From positions 1-64,000 of the forward strand of contig NZ_JALQCW010000028.1 of assembly GCF_023241715.1 (NCBI RefSeq): DNA of 64,000 nucleotides, given 5' to 3'. A program made the position numbers and the translations under genes. Origin of the DNA: Pseudomonas morbosilactucae (lineage in GTDB: Bacteria; Pseudomonadota; Gammaproteobacteria; Pseudomonadales; Pseudomonadaceae). The notes below the pieces were generated by a model that did not search any database, was not told the DNA's origin, and saw only the letters and a list, made by a program, of their open reading frames with translations. Positions 17,284 through 27,726 of this stretch are shown here, in pieces (within the stretch, counting starts at the first letter, position 1; each line of letters starts with the position of its first letter).

Positions 17284-19125
17284 TTACAGGCCGTCGAGCA
17301 TGGCCTTGTTGCGCACGGCGCCCTTGTCGGCGCTGGTGGCCAGCAGGGCGTAGGCCTTCAACGCGGTGGTCACTTTACGTGGACGCTTCTCGACCGGTTT
17401 CCAGCCTTTCTTGTCCTGTTCGATCCGGCGTGCGGCCAGTTCTTCGTCGCTGATCAACAGGTTGATCGAGCGGTTCGGAATGTCGATCAGTACCTTGTCG
17501 CCGTCCTGCACCAGGCCGATGGCACCGCCAGCAGCGGCTTCTGGAGACGCGTGGCCGATGGACAGGCCCGAGGTGCCGCCAGAGAAACGGCCGTCGGTCA
17601 GCAGGGCACAGGCTTTGCCCAGCCCCTTGGACTTCAGGTACGACGTCGGGTACAGCATTTCCTGCATGCCCGGGCCGCCTTTCGGGCCTTCGTAACGGAT
17701 GATCACGATGTCGCCGGCCTTCACTTCGTCGGCGAGGATGCCGCGCACGGCGCTGTCCTGGCTTTCGAAGATCTTGGCGTTGCCTTCGAACACGTGGATC
17801 GACTCGTCGACGCCAGCGGTTTTCACCACGCAGCCGTCCAGGGCAATGTTGCCGTAGAGCACGGCCAGGCCGCCTTCTTTGGAGTAGGCGTGTTCGACGC
17901 TGCGGATGCAGCCGTTTTCACGGTCGTCGTCCAGGGTTTCCCAACGGGTCGACTGGCTGAATGCGGTCTGGGTCGGGATGCCTGCCGGGCCAGCCTTGAA
18001 GAAGTGATGCACGGCTTCGTCGGTGGTCTGGGTGATGTCCCACTTGGCGATGCCTTCGGCCATGGAGGTGCTGTGCACGGTCGGCAGGTCGGTGTGCAGC
18101 AGGCCGCCACGGGCCAGGGAACCGAGGATGCTGAAGATGCCGCCGGCGCGGTGCACGTCTTCCATGTGGTACTTCTGGATGTTCGGCGCGACTTTGCACA
18201 GTTGCGGCACGTGGCGCGAAAGACGGTCGATGTCGCGCAGGTCGAAATCGATCTCGGCTTCCTGGGCGGCGGCCAGCAAGTGCAGGATGGTGTTGGTGGA
18301 ACCGCCCATGGCGATGTCCAGGGTCATGGCGTTTTCGAACGCCTTGAAGTTGGCAATGTTGCGCGGCAACACCGACACATCGTTGTCGCCGTAGTAGCGC
18401 TTGCACAGCTCGACAATGGTGCGCCCGGCCTGCAGGAACAGCTGCTCGCGGTCGCTGTGGGTGGCCAGGGTCGAACCGTTGCCCGGCAGGGCGAGCCCCA
18501 AGGCTTCCACCAGGCAGTTCATCGAGTTGGCGGTGAACATGCCGGAGCACGAACCGCACGTCGGGCAGGCGCTGCGCTCGTACTCGGCAACCTTCTCGTC
18601 AGAAGCGCTGGAGTCGGCGGCGATCACCATGGCGTCCACCAGGTCGAGGCCGTGGGAAGCGAGCTTGGTCTTGCCGGCTTCCATTGGGCCGCCAGAAACG
18701 AAGATCACCGGGATGTTCAGGCGCAGGGCGGCCATCAGCATGCCAGGGGTGATCTTGTCGCAGTTGGAGATGCAGACGATGGCGTCGGCGCAGTGGGCGT
18801 TGACCATGTACTCGACGGAGTCGGCGATGATCTCGCGGCTCGGCAGCGAATACAGCATGCCGTCGTGGCCCATGGCGATGCCGTCGTCCACGGCGATGGT
18901 GTTGAATTCCTTGGCCACGCCACCGGCCCGTTCGATTTCCCGGGCGACCAGTTGGCCCAGGTCTTTCAGGTGCACGTGGCCCGGTACGAACTGGGTGAAG
19001 GAGTTGGCAATGGCGATGATCGGCTTCTTGAAGTCGTCATCTTTCATCCCCGTGGCGCGCCACAGTGCGCGGGCGCCGGCCATGTTGCGGCCGTGGGTGG
19101 ATGTTTTCGAGCGGTAATCAGGCAT
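17284..19125 (-). CDS. ilvD: Dihydroxy-acid dehydratase
   Basis: A 613-residue iron-sulfur enzyme dehydrating 2,3-dihydroxy-isovalerate and 2,3-dihydroxy-3-methylvalerate in valine and isoleucine synthesis. The cluster-binding cysteines lie in [12 protein letters not shown] and [17 protein letters not shown], and the substrate serine lies in the C-terminal [20 protein letters not shown] segment. The start at 19125 ([18 protein letters not shown]) is the family-typical one; the upstream open extension to 19413 is not coding. It is monocistronic, with a shared terminator downstream. Confidence 0.97.
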   Translation of the reverse strand: MPDYRSKTSTHGRNMAGARALWRATGMKDDDFKKPIIAIANSFTQFVPGHVHLKDLGQLVAREIERAGGVAKEFNTIAVDDGIAMGHDGMLYSLPSREIIADSVEYMVNAHCADAIVCISNCDKITPGMLMAALRLNIPVIFVSGGPMEAGKTKLASHGLDLVDAMVIAADSSASDEKVAEYERSACPTCGSCSGMFTANSMNCLVEALGLALPGNGSTLATHSDREQLFLQAGRTIVELCKRYYGDNDVSVLPRNIANFKAFENAMTLDIAMGGSTNTILHLLAAAQEAEIDFDLRDIDRLSRHVPQLCKVAPNIQKYHMEDVHRAGGIFSILGSLARGGLLHTDLPTVHSTSMAEGIAKWDITQTTDEAVHHFFKAGPAGIPTQTAFSQSTRWETLDDDRENGCIRSVEHAYSKEGGLAVLYGNIALDGCVVKTAGVDESIHVFEGNAKIFESQDSAVRGILADEVKAGDIVIIRYEGPKGGPGMQEMLYPTSYLKSKGLGKACALLTDGRFSGGTSGLSIGHASPEAAAGGAIGLVQDGDKVLIDIPNRSINLLISDEELAARRIEQDKKGWKPVEKRPRKVTTALKAYALLATSADKGAVRNKAMLDGL

Positions 19126-19423
19126 GGAGCACTCCGGGCGGCTAATCAGGGAACAAATGGGGAGTGAGCTTCTATTGACCTTGGGAACACTCAGAAATGG
19201 CCGTGTGTCCGAAAGCTGCCGATGACGCCGCGGGATCGCCGCGCGCCTCAGCCTGAGCTCATAAACCCGCCGGGGGATGAATGGCGATGAATCCGCCGAT
19301 TCTACACCGCTGGCGTCAGGAAGGAACGTTGTGGCCGCTCTGCGGTTTGCGATCGCCTGCTGCCGGGTGGTGGGACGCTGGGTTAGACTGCGCGCCCCCC
19401 GATCACACTCCAATGGAACTGGA
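19126..19423. other. Divergent intergenic region between ilvD and the DUF4153-type cluster
   Basis: Nearly 300 bases without a convincing gene. The frame open upstream of 19424 has no ribosome binding site and poor protein character. Promoters for both directions should be here. No leader peptide rich in branched-chain residues or attenuator was seen before ilvD. Confidence 0.4.
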
Positions 19424-20002
19424 ATGTCTGCGACGCTTCGAACCTTGAGATTTTACCTGGCCATGGGGCTGACCCAGGGCCTGTTGTTGATGGCTGTCTG
19501 GCTCTCCAACACAGAGTCCGTCGGGGTAATGGCCGCGAGCAGCGCGGGGCTGTTGATGGGCGGCGGCCTGTTGCAACTGCTGCCGGAACGTCGCAGCCAT
19601 GGGCGGACCTGGTTGGCGGCGGGGGGCTTGGCCCTGGTGGCGGCAGGCCTGGTCCTGGCGTGTCGCGGGCTGCCGTTGACCTTACTGGTGCTGAGCAGCG
19701 TGGCGGCGGGGCTGGTCCTGCTGACCCTGATCAGTGCGGCCGTGTTGCCGGGGCTGGCGCACTTCTGGCGGCGTTTCTTGGGTCTCGGGCTATGGGTGGC
19801 GCTGGCCTTGCCATTGCCCTGGCTCGCCCAGGCCCTGTTCAAAGCCTGGACCCGCAGCCATTACCGCGACCCGTTCAAGGGCGGTTGGGAGGGGCTGGTG
19901 TTCTTTGCCGGGCCAACCCTGGCGTTCTCCCTGGGCCTGTTCCTGATCGGCCTGTGCGGTGCTGCGGTGTTACGGCGTCACACTATGGCGGCGAGCCACT
20001 AG
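19424..20002 (+). CDS. Hypothetical multi-spanning membrane protein
   Basis: A 192-residue, very hydrophobic protein with five or six likely membrane segments and a polar, histidine-bearing C-terminus. The opening [16 protein letters not shown] resembles the first segment of the two following proteins (FYIAIALVQGALLSV, FYLVIALVQGLLFVS), so it may be a short or diverged relative. The start at 19424 follows an AACTGGA sequence; the earlier in-frame ATG at 19277 is not supported. It probably forms an operon with the next two genes. I do not recognise a function. Confidence 0.6.
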   Translation: MSATLRTLRFYLAMGLTQGLLLMAVWLSNTESVGVMAASSAGLLMGGGLLQLLPERRSHGRTWLAAGGLALVAAGLVLACRGLPLTLLVLSSVAAGLVLLTLISAAVLPGLAHFWRRFLGLGLWVALALPLPWLAQALFKAWTRSHYRDPFKGGWEGLVFFAGPTLAFSLGLFLIGLCGAAVLRRHTMAASH

Positions 20003-20015
20003 TGCTGCCGGTCTT

Positions 20016-21882
20016 CACAAAAGGATTTGCAATGCCCGTGCTGAATCGCTCCCTGTTGTTCTATATCGCCATCGCTCTGGTCCAGGGGGCGCTGCTGAGC
20101 GTTAGCCTGTCCTTGCGCCGGATCGAACTCTATACCTTCGTCGGCACGCTGGCGGTGGTGGCCGGGATCAACCTGCAACTGCTCGGCAGTGACGTGCGCC
20201 AGCGTGGCACCTGGGCTCTGGTCGTGGGCTTGAGCCTGTTGCTGGCCGGGCTGTCCGGCTGGGTAATGATCCACGATGCCTACGGCTGGATGGGGAGCCT
20301 TTGGCCGTTCATGTGGCTGGTGCTGACCTACATCGGCACCGCGTTTATCCTCAGTTGGCCGACTCGCGAGGGCCATCGCCCGCGCTATCAAGATCTGTTC
20401 CGGCACGCCTGGAACAATGCGTTCATCGTGCTCCTGGCGCTGCTGGTGACCCTGGCTTTCAGCCTGCTGCTGTGGTTGTGCGGGCGTCTGTTCAGCATTC
20501 TTGGCGTGCCCCAGCTGGGCGATCTGTTTACCTCGTCGTACTTCCTCTGTTTCAGCCTGCCCCTGTTTTTTTCCCTGGGCATGCGCATGGGTCGTGAAAA
20601 CGAAAAGGTCATTGGCCTGCTGCGGGGCATCCTGCTGACGGTGTGCCGTTATTTGTTGCCACTCAGCGCGCTGATCACCGTGATTTTCAGCCTGGCGTTG
20701 GTGTTCAGTGGCCTGCAGCCGATCTGGGCCACGGGCTATTCGACGCCAATCCTGCTGGTGCTGGTGGGTTCGGTGCTGCTGTTGCTCAATGGTGTGTTCC
20801 AGGACGGTCGGCAAGCCCTGCCTTATCCGCGCCCGTTGTTGCGCCTGGTTGAACTGAGCCTGCTGTGCCTGCCGTTGCTGGCGGGGTTGGCGACTTACTC
20901 CAGCTGGTTGCGCGTCGAGCAATATGGCTTGTCCCCGCAACGATTCCTGGGCGTGCTGCTGACGCTGGTGGTGGGCGCCTATGCCTTGGCGGCCGCCTGG
21001 GCGGTGGTGTTGCGCTCCCAGCCCTGGCTCAACAGCCTGCGCATCAGTAACCCGTTGTTGGCGGTGCTTTGCTGTGCCCTGTTGCTGGCGCTGAATACGC
21101 CGCTGCTCAATCCCCTGCGCCTGAGCGCCGAGGATCAAGTTGGGCGCCTGCGGTCGGGCGCCCTCAAGCCGGAAGCCTTCGATGTCCGGGCCTTGCGGTT
21201 TGACCTGGGCAAGCCCGGCGAGCAGGCGTTCGATGCCTTGCGGGCCGATCTTGAGCAGGGGCGCATCCTGGACGCCGATGGGCGTGAGGCCTTGCGCAGG
21301 CGGATCGGCGTTGAGGCCCAGAGTTATAAGGAGCAATACACCGAGGAGCAAGCACGGCGGCGGCAATTGCCCCTGGAGTGGCTGGGGCCCAAGCCGCCGG
21401 GCAGCGAGCAGTTTGTCGAGCTCAGCCTGGAATCCGGTTCCCCGTGCGAGACCCATGGCTGTGCCCTGTGGGCGGTGGACCTGGACTTGGACGGGCAAGC
21501 CGAAGTGGTTGCCCTGGCCCTTGAGGTAGCCGCCGACACCGAGAGTTCGTCGCGCATTTATGCCCGGCGCGAGGATGGCCTCTGGGTGGAAAACGGCGAG
21601 CTGCTTTGGGGCCAGATGCGCGGCGTCATGGACGTGAAGGTGCTGATCGAAGACATTCGCAAAGGCCGGGTCAAGGTGACCCAGCCGCGTTATCAGCAAT
21701 TGCAGTCCAGCGACATGTTGCTCACGCCGTTGCTGCGCGAGTAATGGATTGAGGCCGCCACCCTGGCGGTCGATGGTTTAAGCACCTGGCTCCCCTTGCG
21801 TGGGGCCGGTGCTGGTCGACCACGGGCCATTGGCCCTAGACTTCGTGCCCTCGCACGCTCCCACAAAAGGATTTGCAATGCC
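20016..21882 (+). repeat. Duplicated 21-base leader and start of the DUF4153 genes
   Basis: The 21 bases at 20016-20036 (CACAAAAGGATTTGCAATGC and the next base) recur exactly at 21862-21882. They include ribosome binding site, spacer and start codon of both genes, which shows that the duplication included the translation signal. Confidence 0.8.
20032..21744 (+). CDS. DUF4153 membrane protein, copy 1
   Basis: A 570-residue protein with about ten to twelve membrane segments in the first 360 residues. A soluble, charged C-terminal domain of about 200 residues (from about 375) ends with the calcium-site-like repeat WAVDLDLDGQAEVV. It matches the DUF4153 family of unknown function. The start at 20032 follows an AAAAGGA ribosome binding site that is identical to the one before copy 2. 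Membrane-region identity with copy 2 is high even at DNA level, whereas the C-terminal domains differ more. Confidence 0.8.
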   Translation: MPVLNRSLLFYIAIALVQGALLSVSLSLRRIELYTFVGTLAVVAGINLQLLGSDVRQRGTWALVVGLSLLLAGLSGWVMIHDAYGWMGSLWPFMWLVLTYIGTAFILSWPTREGHRPRYQDLFRHAWNNAFIVLLALLVTLAFSLLLWLCGRLFSILGVPQLGDLFTSSYFLCFSLPLFFSLGMRMGRENEKVIGLLRGILLTVCRYLLPLSALITVIFSLALVFSGLQPIWATGYSTPILLVLVGSVLLLLNGVFQDGRQALPYPRPLLRLVELSLLCLPLLAGLATYSSWLRVEQYGLSPQRFLGVLLTLVVGAYALAAAWAVVLRSQPWLNSLRISNPLLAVLCCALLLALNTPLLNPLRLSAEDQVGRLRSGALKPEAFDVRALRFDLGKPGEQAFDALRADLEQGRILDADGREALRRRIGVEAQSYKEQYTEEQARRRQLPLEWLGPKPPGSEQFVELSLESGSPCETHGCALWAVDLDLDGQAEVVALALEVAADTESSSRIYARREDGLWVENGELLWGQMRGVMDVKVLIEDIRKGRVKVTQPRYQQLQSSDMLLTPLLRE

Positions 21883-23554
21883 TGCGCCGAACCACTCGCT
21901 GTTGTTTTACCTGGTCATCGCCCTGGTCCAGGGGCTGTTGTTTGTCAGTGGCCAGATGCATGACGTGCCTGCACTGGCCTTTGCCTGCTGCACCTTGGCC
22001 GTGGTGGGCGGGGTCAACTTGCAACTGCTTGGCCGGGCCGCCTGGCAACGGGGCACCTGGTGCCTGGTCATCGCCTTGAGCCTGCTGATGGCCGGGTTCA
22101 GCCTGTCGTTGTATGCGACAGAAAACTACAGCTGGTTATGGGCTCGCTGGCACCTGGCATCGGTGGTGCTGCTGTACATCGGCACGGCCTTTATTCTCAG
22201 CTGGCCGACCCGCGAAGGCCTGTGCCCGCGTTACCAGGACCTGTTCCGGCACGCCTGGAACAACGCCTTTATCGTGTTGCTGGCCAGCCTGGTGACTTTG
22301 GCCTTCTTCCTGTTGCTGTGGTTGTGCGGCAAGTTGTTCTCGATCCTGGGCATGCCCCAACTGAGCCAACTGTTCGCCTCACGCTACTTTCTGTCATTCA
22401 GCGTTCCGCTGTTCTTCTCCCTGGGCATGCGCATGGGCCTGGAGAACGAAAAGGTCATCGGCCTGCTGCGGGGCATCCTGCTGACGGTGTGCCGTTACCT
22501 GTTGCCGCTCAGCGCGCTGATTGCCGTGATCTTCACCCTGGCCCTGGTGTTCAGTGGCCTGCAGCCGATCTGGGACACCGGGTATTCCACGGCCATCCTG
22601 CTGTGCTTGGTGGCCGCCAACCTGTTTCTGCTCAACGGTGTGTTCCAGGACGGCGAGCAGGATGCGGGTTACGCCCGGCCGCTGAAGTTCCTGGTCAACG
22701 CCAGTCTGTTCTGCCAACCCTTGCTGGTGCTGCTGGGCGGCTATTCGACGTGGTTGCGTATTGATCAATACGGCCTGACGCCCCAGCGTTTCCTGGCCAT
22801 GCTCCTGGTTATCCTGGCCCTGGTGCACAGCCTGGCGGCATTGTGGGCGGTGCTGGCCCGGCAGCCGGTCTGGCTGGGCAGCCTGCGGCGCAGCAACCCG
22901 TGGATTGCGGTGTTGAGCTTTGTGGTGCTGATCCTGGTGTTCACGCCGCTGCTGAACCCGCTGGCGTTCAGTGCTCGCAGCCAGGTCGAGCGTGTGGTGA
23001 ATGGCCTGACGCCGGTGGAGGAATTCGATGCCCGATTGCTGCGCTACCACCTGGGCCAGCCGGGCGAGGAGCAGTTCGAGGCGCTGCTCAAGCGTGTGCA
23101 GGAGGGGCAGGTGCTTGATGAGGCTGGCCGCCAGCGCCTGGCGGAACGGATGCAGGAGTCAACGACCCAGCGTTGGGCGCAGGAAGAAGAAAAGCCCAAA
23201 GTCGAATGGTTGAGCCCGGAGCCGGAGGGCAGCGGGCAGATTCTCCAGTCCCAGGGAGCCGACAATCAGTGCGGCCGGCGCGGTTGTGTGGCCTGGGCGG
23301 TGGACCTGGACAGCGACGGTCATGACGAAGTCTTGCTGATTTCCAAGAACCAGTGGGCGTCCTCTGCGGCGCTGTTTGTGCAGCAAAAGCCCGGTGTGTG
23401 GCAGGAAGCGGGCAAGCTGGAAGGCCTGCAGGATACGCCGCTGCTGATCGAACAGATCCGTCGCGGCACAGCCACCTTGGTGACGCCGCGCTACAAAGTC
23501 CCGAAAGTGGACGGGGTAGAGTTGAACTTGAGGCTCTACAACCTGCGCGACTGA
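21878..23554 (+). CDS. DUF4153 membrane protein, copy 2
   Basis: A 558-residue tandem paralogue of the preceding gene, with the same architecture: a multi-spanning membrane region, then a soluble domain ending in WAVDLDSDGHDEVL. The segments FILSWPTREG, YQDLFRHAWNNAFIVLLA and NEKVIGLLRGILLTVCRYL are nearly identical between copies. The gap between copies (21745-21877) holds its own copy of the leader sequence. Function is unknown; retention of both copies suggests different partners through the C-terminal domains. Confidence 0.8.
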   Translation: MPAPNHSLLFYLVIALVQGLLFVSGQMHDVPALAFACCTLAVVGGVNLQLLGRAAWQRGTWCLVIALSLLMAGFSLSLYATENYSWLWARWHLASVVLLYIGTAFILSWPTREGLCPRYQDLFRHAWNNAFIVLLASLVTLAFFLLLWLCGKLFSILGMPQLSQLFASRYFLSFSVPLFFSLGMRMGLENEKVIGLLRGILLTVCRYLLPLSALIAVIFTLALVFSGLQPIWDTGYSTAILLCLVAANLFLLNGVFQDGEQDAGYARPLKFLVNASLFCQPLLVLLGGYSTWLRIDQYGLTPQRFLAMLLVILALVHSLAALWAVLARQPVWLGSLRRSNPWIAVLSFVVLILVFTPLLNPLAFSARSQVERVVNGLTPVEEFDARLLRYHLGQPGEEQFEALLKRVQEGQVLDEAGRQRLAERMQESTTQRWAQEEEKPKVEWLSPEPEGSGQILQSQGADNQCGRRGCVAWAVDLDSDGHDEVLLISKNQWASSAALFVQQKPGVWQEAGKLEGLQDTPLLIEQIRRGTATLVTPRYKVPKVDGVELNLRLYNLRD

Positions 23555-23566
23555 GCAGGCGAGCAA

Positions 23567-23595
23567 AAAAATCCCGGCACATGGCCGGGATTTTT
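23567..23595. terminator. Bidirectional intrinsic terminator
   Basis: Stem AAAAATCCCGGC / GCCGGGATTTTT with a 5-base loop lies between the convergent DUF4153 copy 2 and rlmI genes, with A and T runs suitable for both directions. Confidence 0.85.
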
Positions 23596-23610
23596 GCATC
23601 AGGGCTGCAC

Positions 23611-24807
23611 TCAGCTGTTAGGCAGCAGGCGGCAGGTGATGCTCTTGATATAGCGGGTTTCCTGGATGGCCGGGTGCACCGGGTGATCCGGGCCTTGGCC
23701 GCCGCGTTCCAGCATCTGGATATTGCGGTCCAGGTGACGGGCGCTGGTCAGCAGGATGTTCTGCAGGTCGTCTTCCGGCAAATGCATGGAGCACGAAGCG
23801 CTGACCAGGATGCCGTCCTTGCTCAGCAGGCGCATGGCTTGCTCGTTCAGGCGGCGGTAGGCGCCTTCGCCGTTCTTCATGTCTTTCTTGCGTTTGATGA
23901 AGGCGGGCGGGTCGGCGACGATCACGTCGAAACGCTCTTCGCTGGCCTTGAGTTCTTTCAGGGCTTCGAACACGTCGCCTTCGATGCAGGTCATCTTCTC
24001 GGCCACGCCGTTCAGCGCCGCGTTGCGCTCGACGCCGTCGAGGGCGAAGGCGGATGCGTCGACGCAGAACACTTCACTGGCGCCAAACGCCGCCGCTTGC
24101 ACGCCCCAGCCGCCAATGTAGCTGTACAGGTCGAGTACGCGCTTGCCTTTGGCGTAGGGCGCCAGGCGAGCGCGGTTCATGCGGTGGTCGTAGAACCAGC
24201 CGGTTTTCTGACCCTGGATCACCGGGGCTTCGAACTTCACGCCGTTTTCTTCCAGGGCAACCCACTCCGGCACCAGGCCGAATACGGTTTCCACGTAACG
24301 CTCCAGGCCTTCGGCATCACGCGCGGCGGAGTCGTTCTTGAACAGGATGCCGCTGGGCTTGAGCACCTGGACCAGGGCGGCGATCACGTCGTCCTTGTGC
24401 GCTTCCATGGTCGCGGAGGCGAGCTGCACCACCAGGATGTCGCCGAAGCGGTCCACCACCAGGCCCGGCAGCAGGTCGGAGTCACCGTAGACCAGGCGGT
24501 AGAACGGCTTGTCGAACAGGCGCTCACGCAGGGATAGGGCCACGTTGATGCGGTGCACCAGCAGCGATTTGTCCAGGGCCAGCTTGGCATCGCGGGACAG
24601 CAGGCGAGCGCAGATCAGGTTGTTCGGGCTCATGGCCACGATCCCCAGCGGCTTGCCGCCGGCGGCTTCCAGGACTGCCTGGTCGCCTGCCTTGAAGCCG
24701 TGGAGCGGGGTGGCGGCTACATCGATTTCGTTGCTGTAGACCCACAGGTGACCGGCGCGCAGGCGGCGATCGGCATTGGCTTTGAGGCGCAGGCTTGGCA
24801 GGGACAT
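23611..24807 (-). CDS. rlmI: 23S rRNA (cytosine-1962-C5)-methyltransferase
   Basis: A 398-residue class I SAM methyltransferase of the RlmI/RlmK family. A PUA RNA-binding domain covers about residues 1-75 (LKANADRRLRAGHLWVYSNEI), then comes an RFM-type catalytic domain. It has SAM motif LDLYSYIGGWGVQAA, DPPAF (motif IV) and the catalytic cysteine in SASCSMHL. Length agrees with E. coli RlmI (396). It is monocistronic and modifies the large ribosomal subunit RNA. Confidence 0.9.
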   Translation of the reverse strand: MSLPSLRLKANADRRLRAGHLWVYSNEIDVAATPLHGFKAGDQAVLEAAGGKPLGIVAMSPNNLICARLLSRDAKLALDKSLLVHRINVALSLRERLFDKPFYRLVYGDSDLLPGLVVDRFGDILVVQLASATMEAHKDDVIAALVQVLKPSGILFKNDSAARDAEGLERYVETVFGLVPEWVALEENGVKFEAPVIQGQKTGWFYDHRMNRARLAPYAKGKRVLDLYSYIGGWGVQAAAFGASEVFCVDASAFALDGVERNAALNGVAEKMTCIEGDVFEALKELKASEERFDVIVADPPAFIKRKKDMKNGEGAYRRLNEQAMRLLSKDGILVSASCSMHLPEDDLQNILLTSARHLDRNIQMLERGGQGPDHPVHPAIQETRYIKSITCRLLPNS

Positions 24808-24970
24808 GACGTCGCTCCGGGAAAAAAGGGCGCGAGTATAACCCGTTAGCGATCAGGCGCGTGGGTGGCTGGACCTGTGGTGGTGGGGCGGTTGTGTAAA
24901 GTTCCTGTCCATGTGGGCCACTTTTGCGCGTTAGGGGTTAGAATCGCCGCCTATTCCAGAGTGTGTACTT

Positions 24971-25837
24971 ATGTCCCAAGAACTCTCCGAAGAGCAGATT
25001 CAGCAAGCCCTGCAAGGTATCAGCGTGCCGCCTCAACCGCAGATCATGGTGGATTTGCAGATGGAGCAGTACATGCCCGACCCCGACCTGGAGGTGATCG
25101 CCAAGCTGATCTCCCAGGACCCTGGCCTGTCCGGCGCCTTGTTGAAGATCGTCAACTCGCCGTATTACGGCTTGAGCAACAAGATTGCCTCGATCCAGCG
25201 CGCGGTGAACTTGCTGGGCAGCCGCTCGATCATCAACCTGATCAACGCGCAGTCGATCAAGGGCGAGATGAGCGACGAGACCATCGTCACCCTCAACCGC
25301 TTCTGGGACACCGCCCAGGACGTCGCCATGACTTGCCTGACCCTGGCCAAGCGCACCGGCTCCCAGGCCATCGACGAAGCCTACGCCTTAGGGTTGTTTC
25401 ACGATTGTGGCGTGCCGCTGATGCTCAAGCGCTTCCCCAACTACATGACTGTGCTGGAAGAAGCCTACGGCAGCGCCGGGCCGCAGAACCGCGTGGTGGA
25501 CACCGAGAACCGGGCGTTCAACACCAACCATGCGGTGGTCGGCTATTACACCGCCAAGTCCTGGCGCCTGCCGGAGCACGTGACCAACGCCATCGCCAAT
25601 CACCACAATGCCCTGGCGATCTTCAGCGACGAGTCCTCGCGCAACAGCCAACTGAAGAACCTGCTGGCGATCCTCAAGATGGCCGAGCACATCTGTGCGT
25701 CCTACCGGGTGCTGGGCAACCAGTCCGAGGACCATGAGTGGCAGGCTGTCGGGCCGCTGGTGCTGGATTATGTCGGGCTGTCGGACTACGACTTCGAGAA
25801 CCTCAAGGAAACCGTGCGCGAACTGGGCGCGCACTGA
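24971..25837 (+). CDS. HDOD domain protein
   Basis: A 288-residue single-domain HDOD protein (residues about 20-220; PPQPQIMVDLQM..., ALLKIVNSPYYGL, AVNLLGSRSIINL). HDOD domains resemble HD phosphohydrolases but usually lack the metal-ligand set and act in signalling. No fused GGDEF, EAL or receiver domain is present. It lies 33 bases before mutM on the same strand, so the two may be co-transcribed. The role is unknown. Confidence 0.85.
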   Translation: MSQELSEEQIQQALQGISVPPQPQIMVDLQMEQYMPDPDLEVIAKLISQDPGLSGALLKIVNSPYYGLSNKIASIQRAVNLLGSRSIINLINAQSIKGEMSDETIVTLNRFWDTAQDVAMTCLTLAKRTGSQAIDEAYALGLFHDCGVPLMLKRFPNYMTVLEEAYGSAGPQNRVVDTENRAFNTNHAVVGYYTAKSWRLPEHVTNAIANHHNALAIFSDESSRNSQLKNLLAILKMAEHICASYRVLGNQSEDHEWQAVGPLVLDYVGLSDYDFENLKETVRELGAH

Positions 25838-25870
25838 TTCTTTACCGCTTGCCGAGTCTCTGAGGGGCCC

Positions 25871-26683
25871 ATGCCTGAATTACCCGAAGTCGAAACCACC
25901 CGGCGCGGTATCGCGCCGCACCTGGAGGGGCAGCGCGTCAGCCGCGTGATCGTGCGTGACCGGCGCTTGCGCTGGCCGATCCCCGAAGACCTGGATGTGC
26001 GCCTGTCCGGGCAGCGCATTGTGCTGGTGGAGCGGCGGGCCAAGTACCTGCTGATCCAGGCCGAGGTCGGCACCCTGATCAGCCACCTGGGCATGTCCGG
26101 CAACCTGCGCCTGGTGGAAGCCGGGCTGCCGGCGGCCAAGCACGAGCATGTGGACATCGAACTGGAGTCGGGCCTGGCCCTGCGCTACACCGATCCCCGG
26201 CGCTTTGGCGCGATGCTCTGGAGCCTGGACCCGCTCAACCACGAGTTGCTGGTGCGCCTGGGGCCGGAGCCGCTGACGGACCTGTTCGATGGCGAACGCC
26301 TCTACCAGCTGTCCCGAGGGCGTTCCATGGCGGTCAAGCCGTTCATCATGGACAACGCAGTGGTGGTCGGGGTGGGCAATATCTACGCGACCGAGGCCCT
26401 GTTCGCCGCTGGCATCGACCCGCGTCGCGAAGCTAAGGGCATTTCCCGGGCGCGGTACTTGAAGCTGGCGATCGAGATCAAGCGCATCCTGGCGGCGGCC
26501 ATCGAGCGGGGCGGCACCACCTTGCGCGACTTTATCGGTGGCGACGGCCAGCCGGGCTACTTCCAGCAGGAACTGTTCGTCTACGGGCGTGGCGGGGAGC
26601 ACTGCAAGGTCTGTGGTACAGGCCTGCGGGAGATCAAACTGGGGCAGCGGGCCAGCGTTTATTGCCCGCGTTGCCAGAGCTGA
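25871..26683 (+). CDS. mutM: Formamidopyrimidine-DNA glycosylase
   Basis: A 270-residue base-excision repair enzyme removing 8-oxoguanine and formamidopyrimidines, with AP-lyase activity. The start [13 protein letters not shown] supplies the catalytic Pro2 and Glu3; K in RRAKYLL is the minor-groove lysine. The C-terminal zinc finger has four cysteines (CKVCG...YCPRC). Length is typical. It converges on fdx across a REP pair. Confidence 0.97.
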   Translation: MPELPEVETTRRGIAPHLEGQRVSRVIVRDRRLRWPIPEDLDVRLSGQRIVLVERRAKYLLIQAEVGTLISHLGMSGNLRLVEAGLPAAKHEHVDIELESGLALRYTDPRRFGAMLWSLDPLNHELLVRLGPEPLTDLFDGERLYQLSRGRSMAVKPFIMDNAVVVGVGNIYATEALFAAGIDPRREAKGISRARYLKLAIEIKRILAAAIERGGTTLRDFIGGDGQPGYFQQELFVYGRGGEHCKVCGTGLREIKLGQRASVYCPRCQS

Positions 26684-26689
26684 AAACGC

Positions 26690-26750
26690 TTCGCCGACAC
26701 GTCGGCTCCTACAAAGGGTGGTGTCTGTAGGGGCCGGCTTGCCGGCGAAA
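26690..26750. repeat. REP doublet
   Basis: A degenerate unit (CGCCGACACGTCGGCTCCTAC, split at 26692-26712) and a well-conserved unit (GTAGGGGCCGGCTTGCCGGC, 26727-26746) lie between convergent mutM and fdx. Confidence 0.65.
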
Positions 26751-26774
26751 ATGTTCTAAAAGACGGCAAATGCC

Positions 26775-27684
<910 letters not shown>

Positions 27685-27726
27685 TTACGGAAGAAAGCAC
27701 TATAGACGCGACGAATAAGCGTCTTT

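Noticed and set aside
17551-19167. Large plus-strand open frame opposite ilvD
   Set aside because: Shadow of ilvD; low-complexity composition rich in Gly, His and Val with no recognisable motif.
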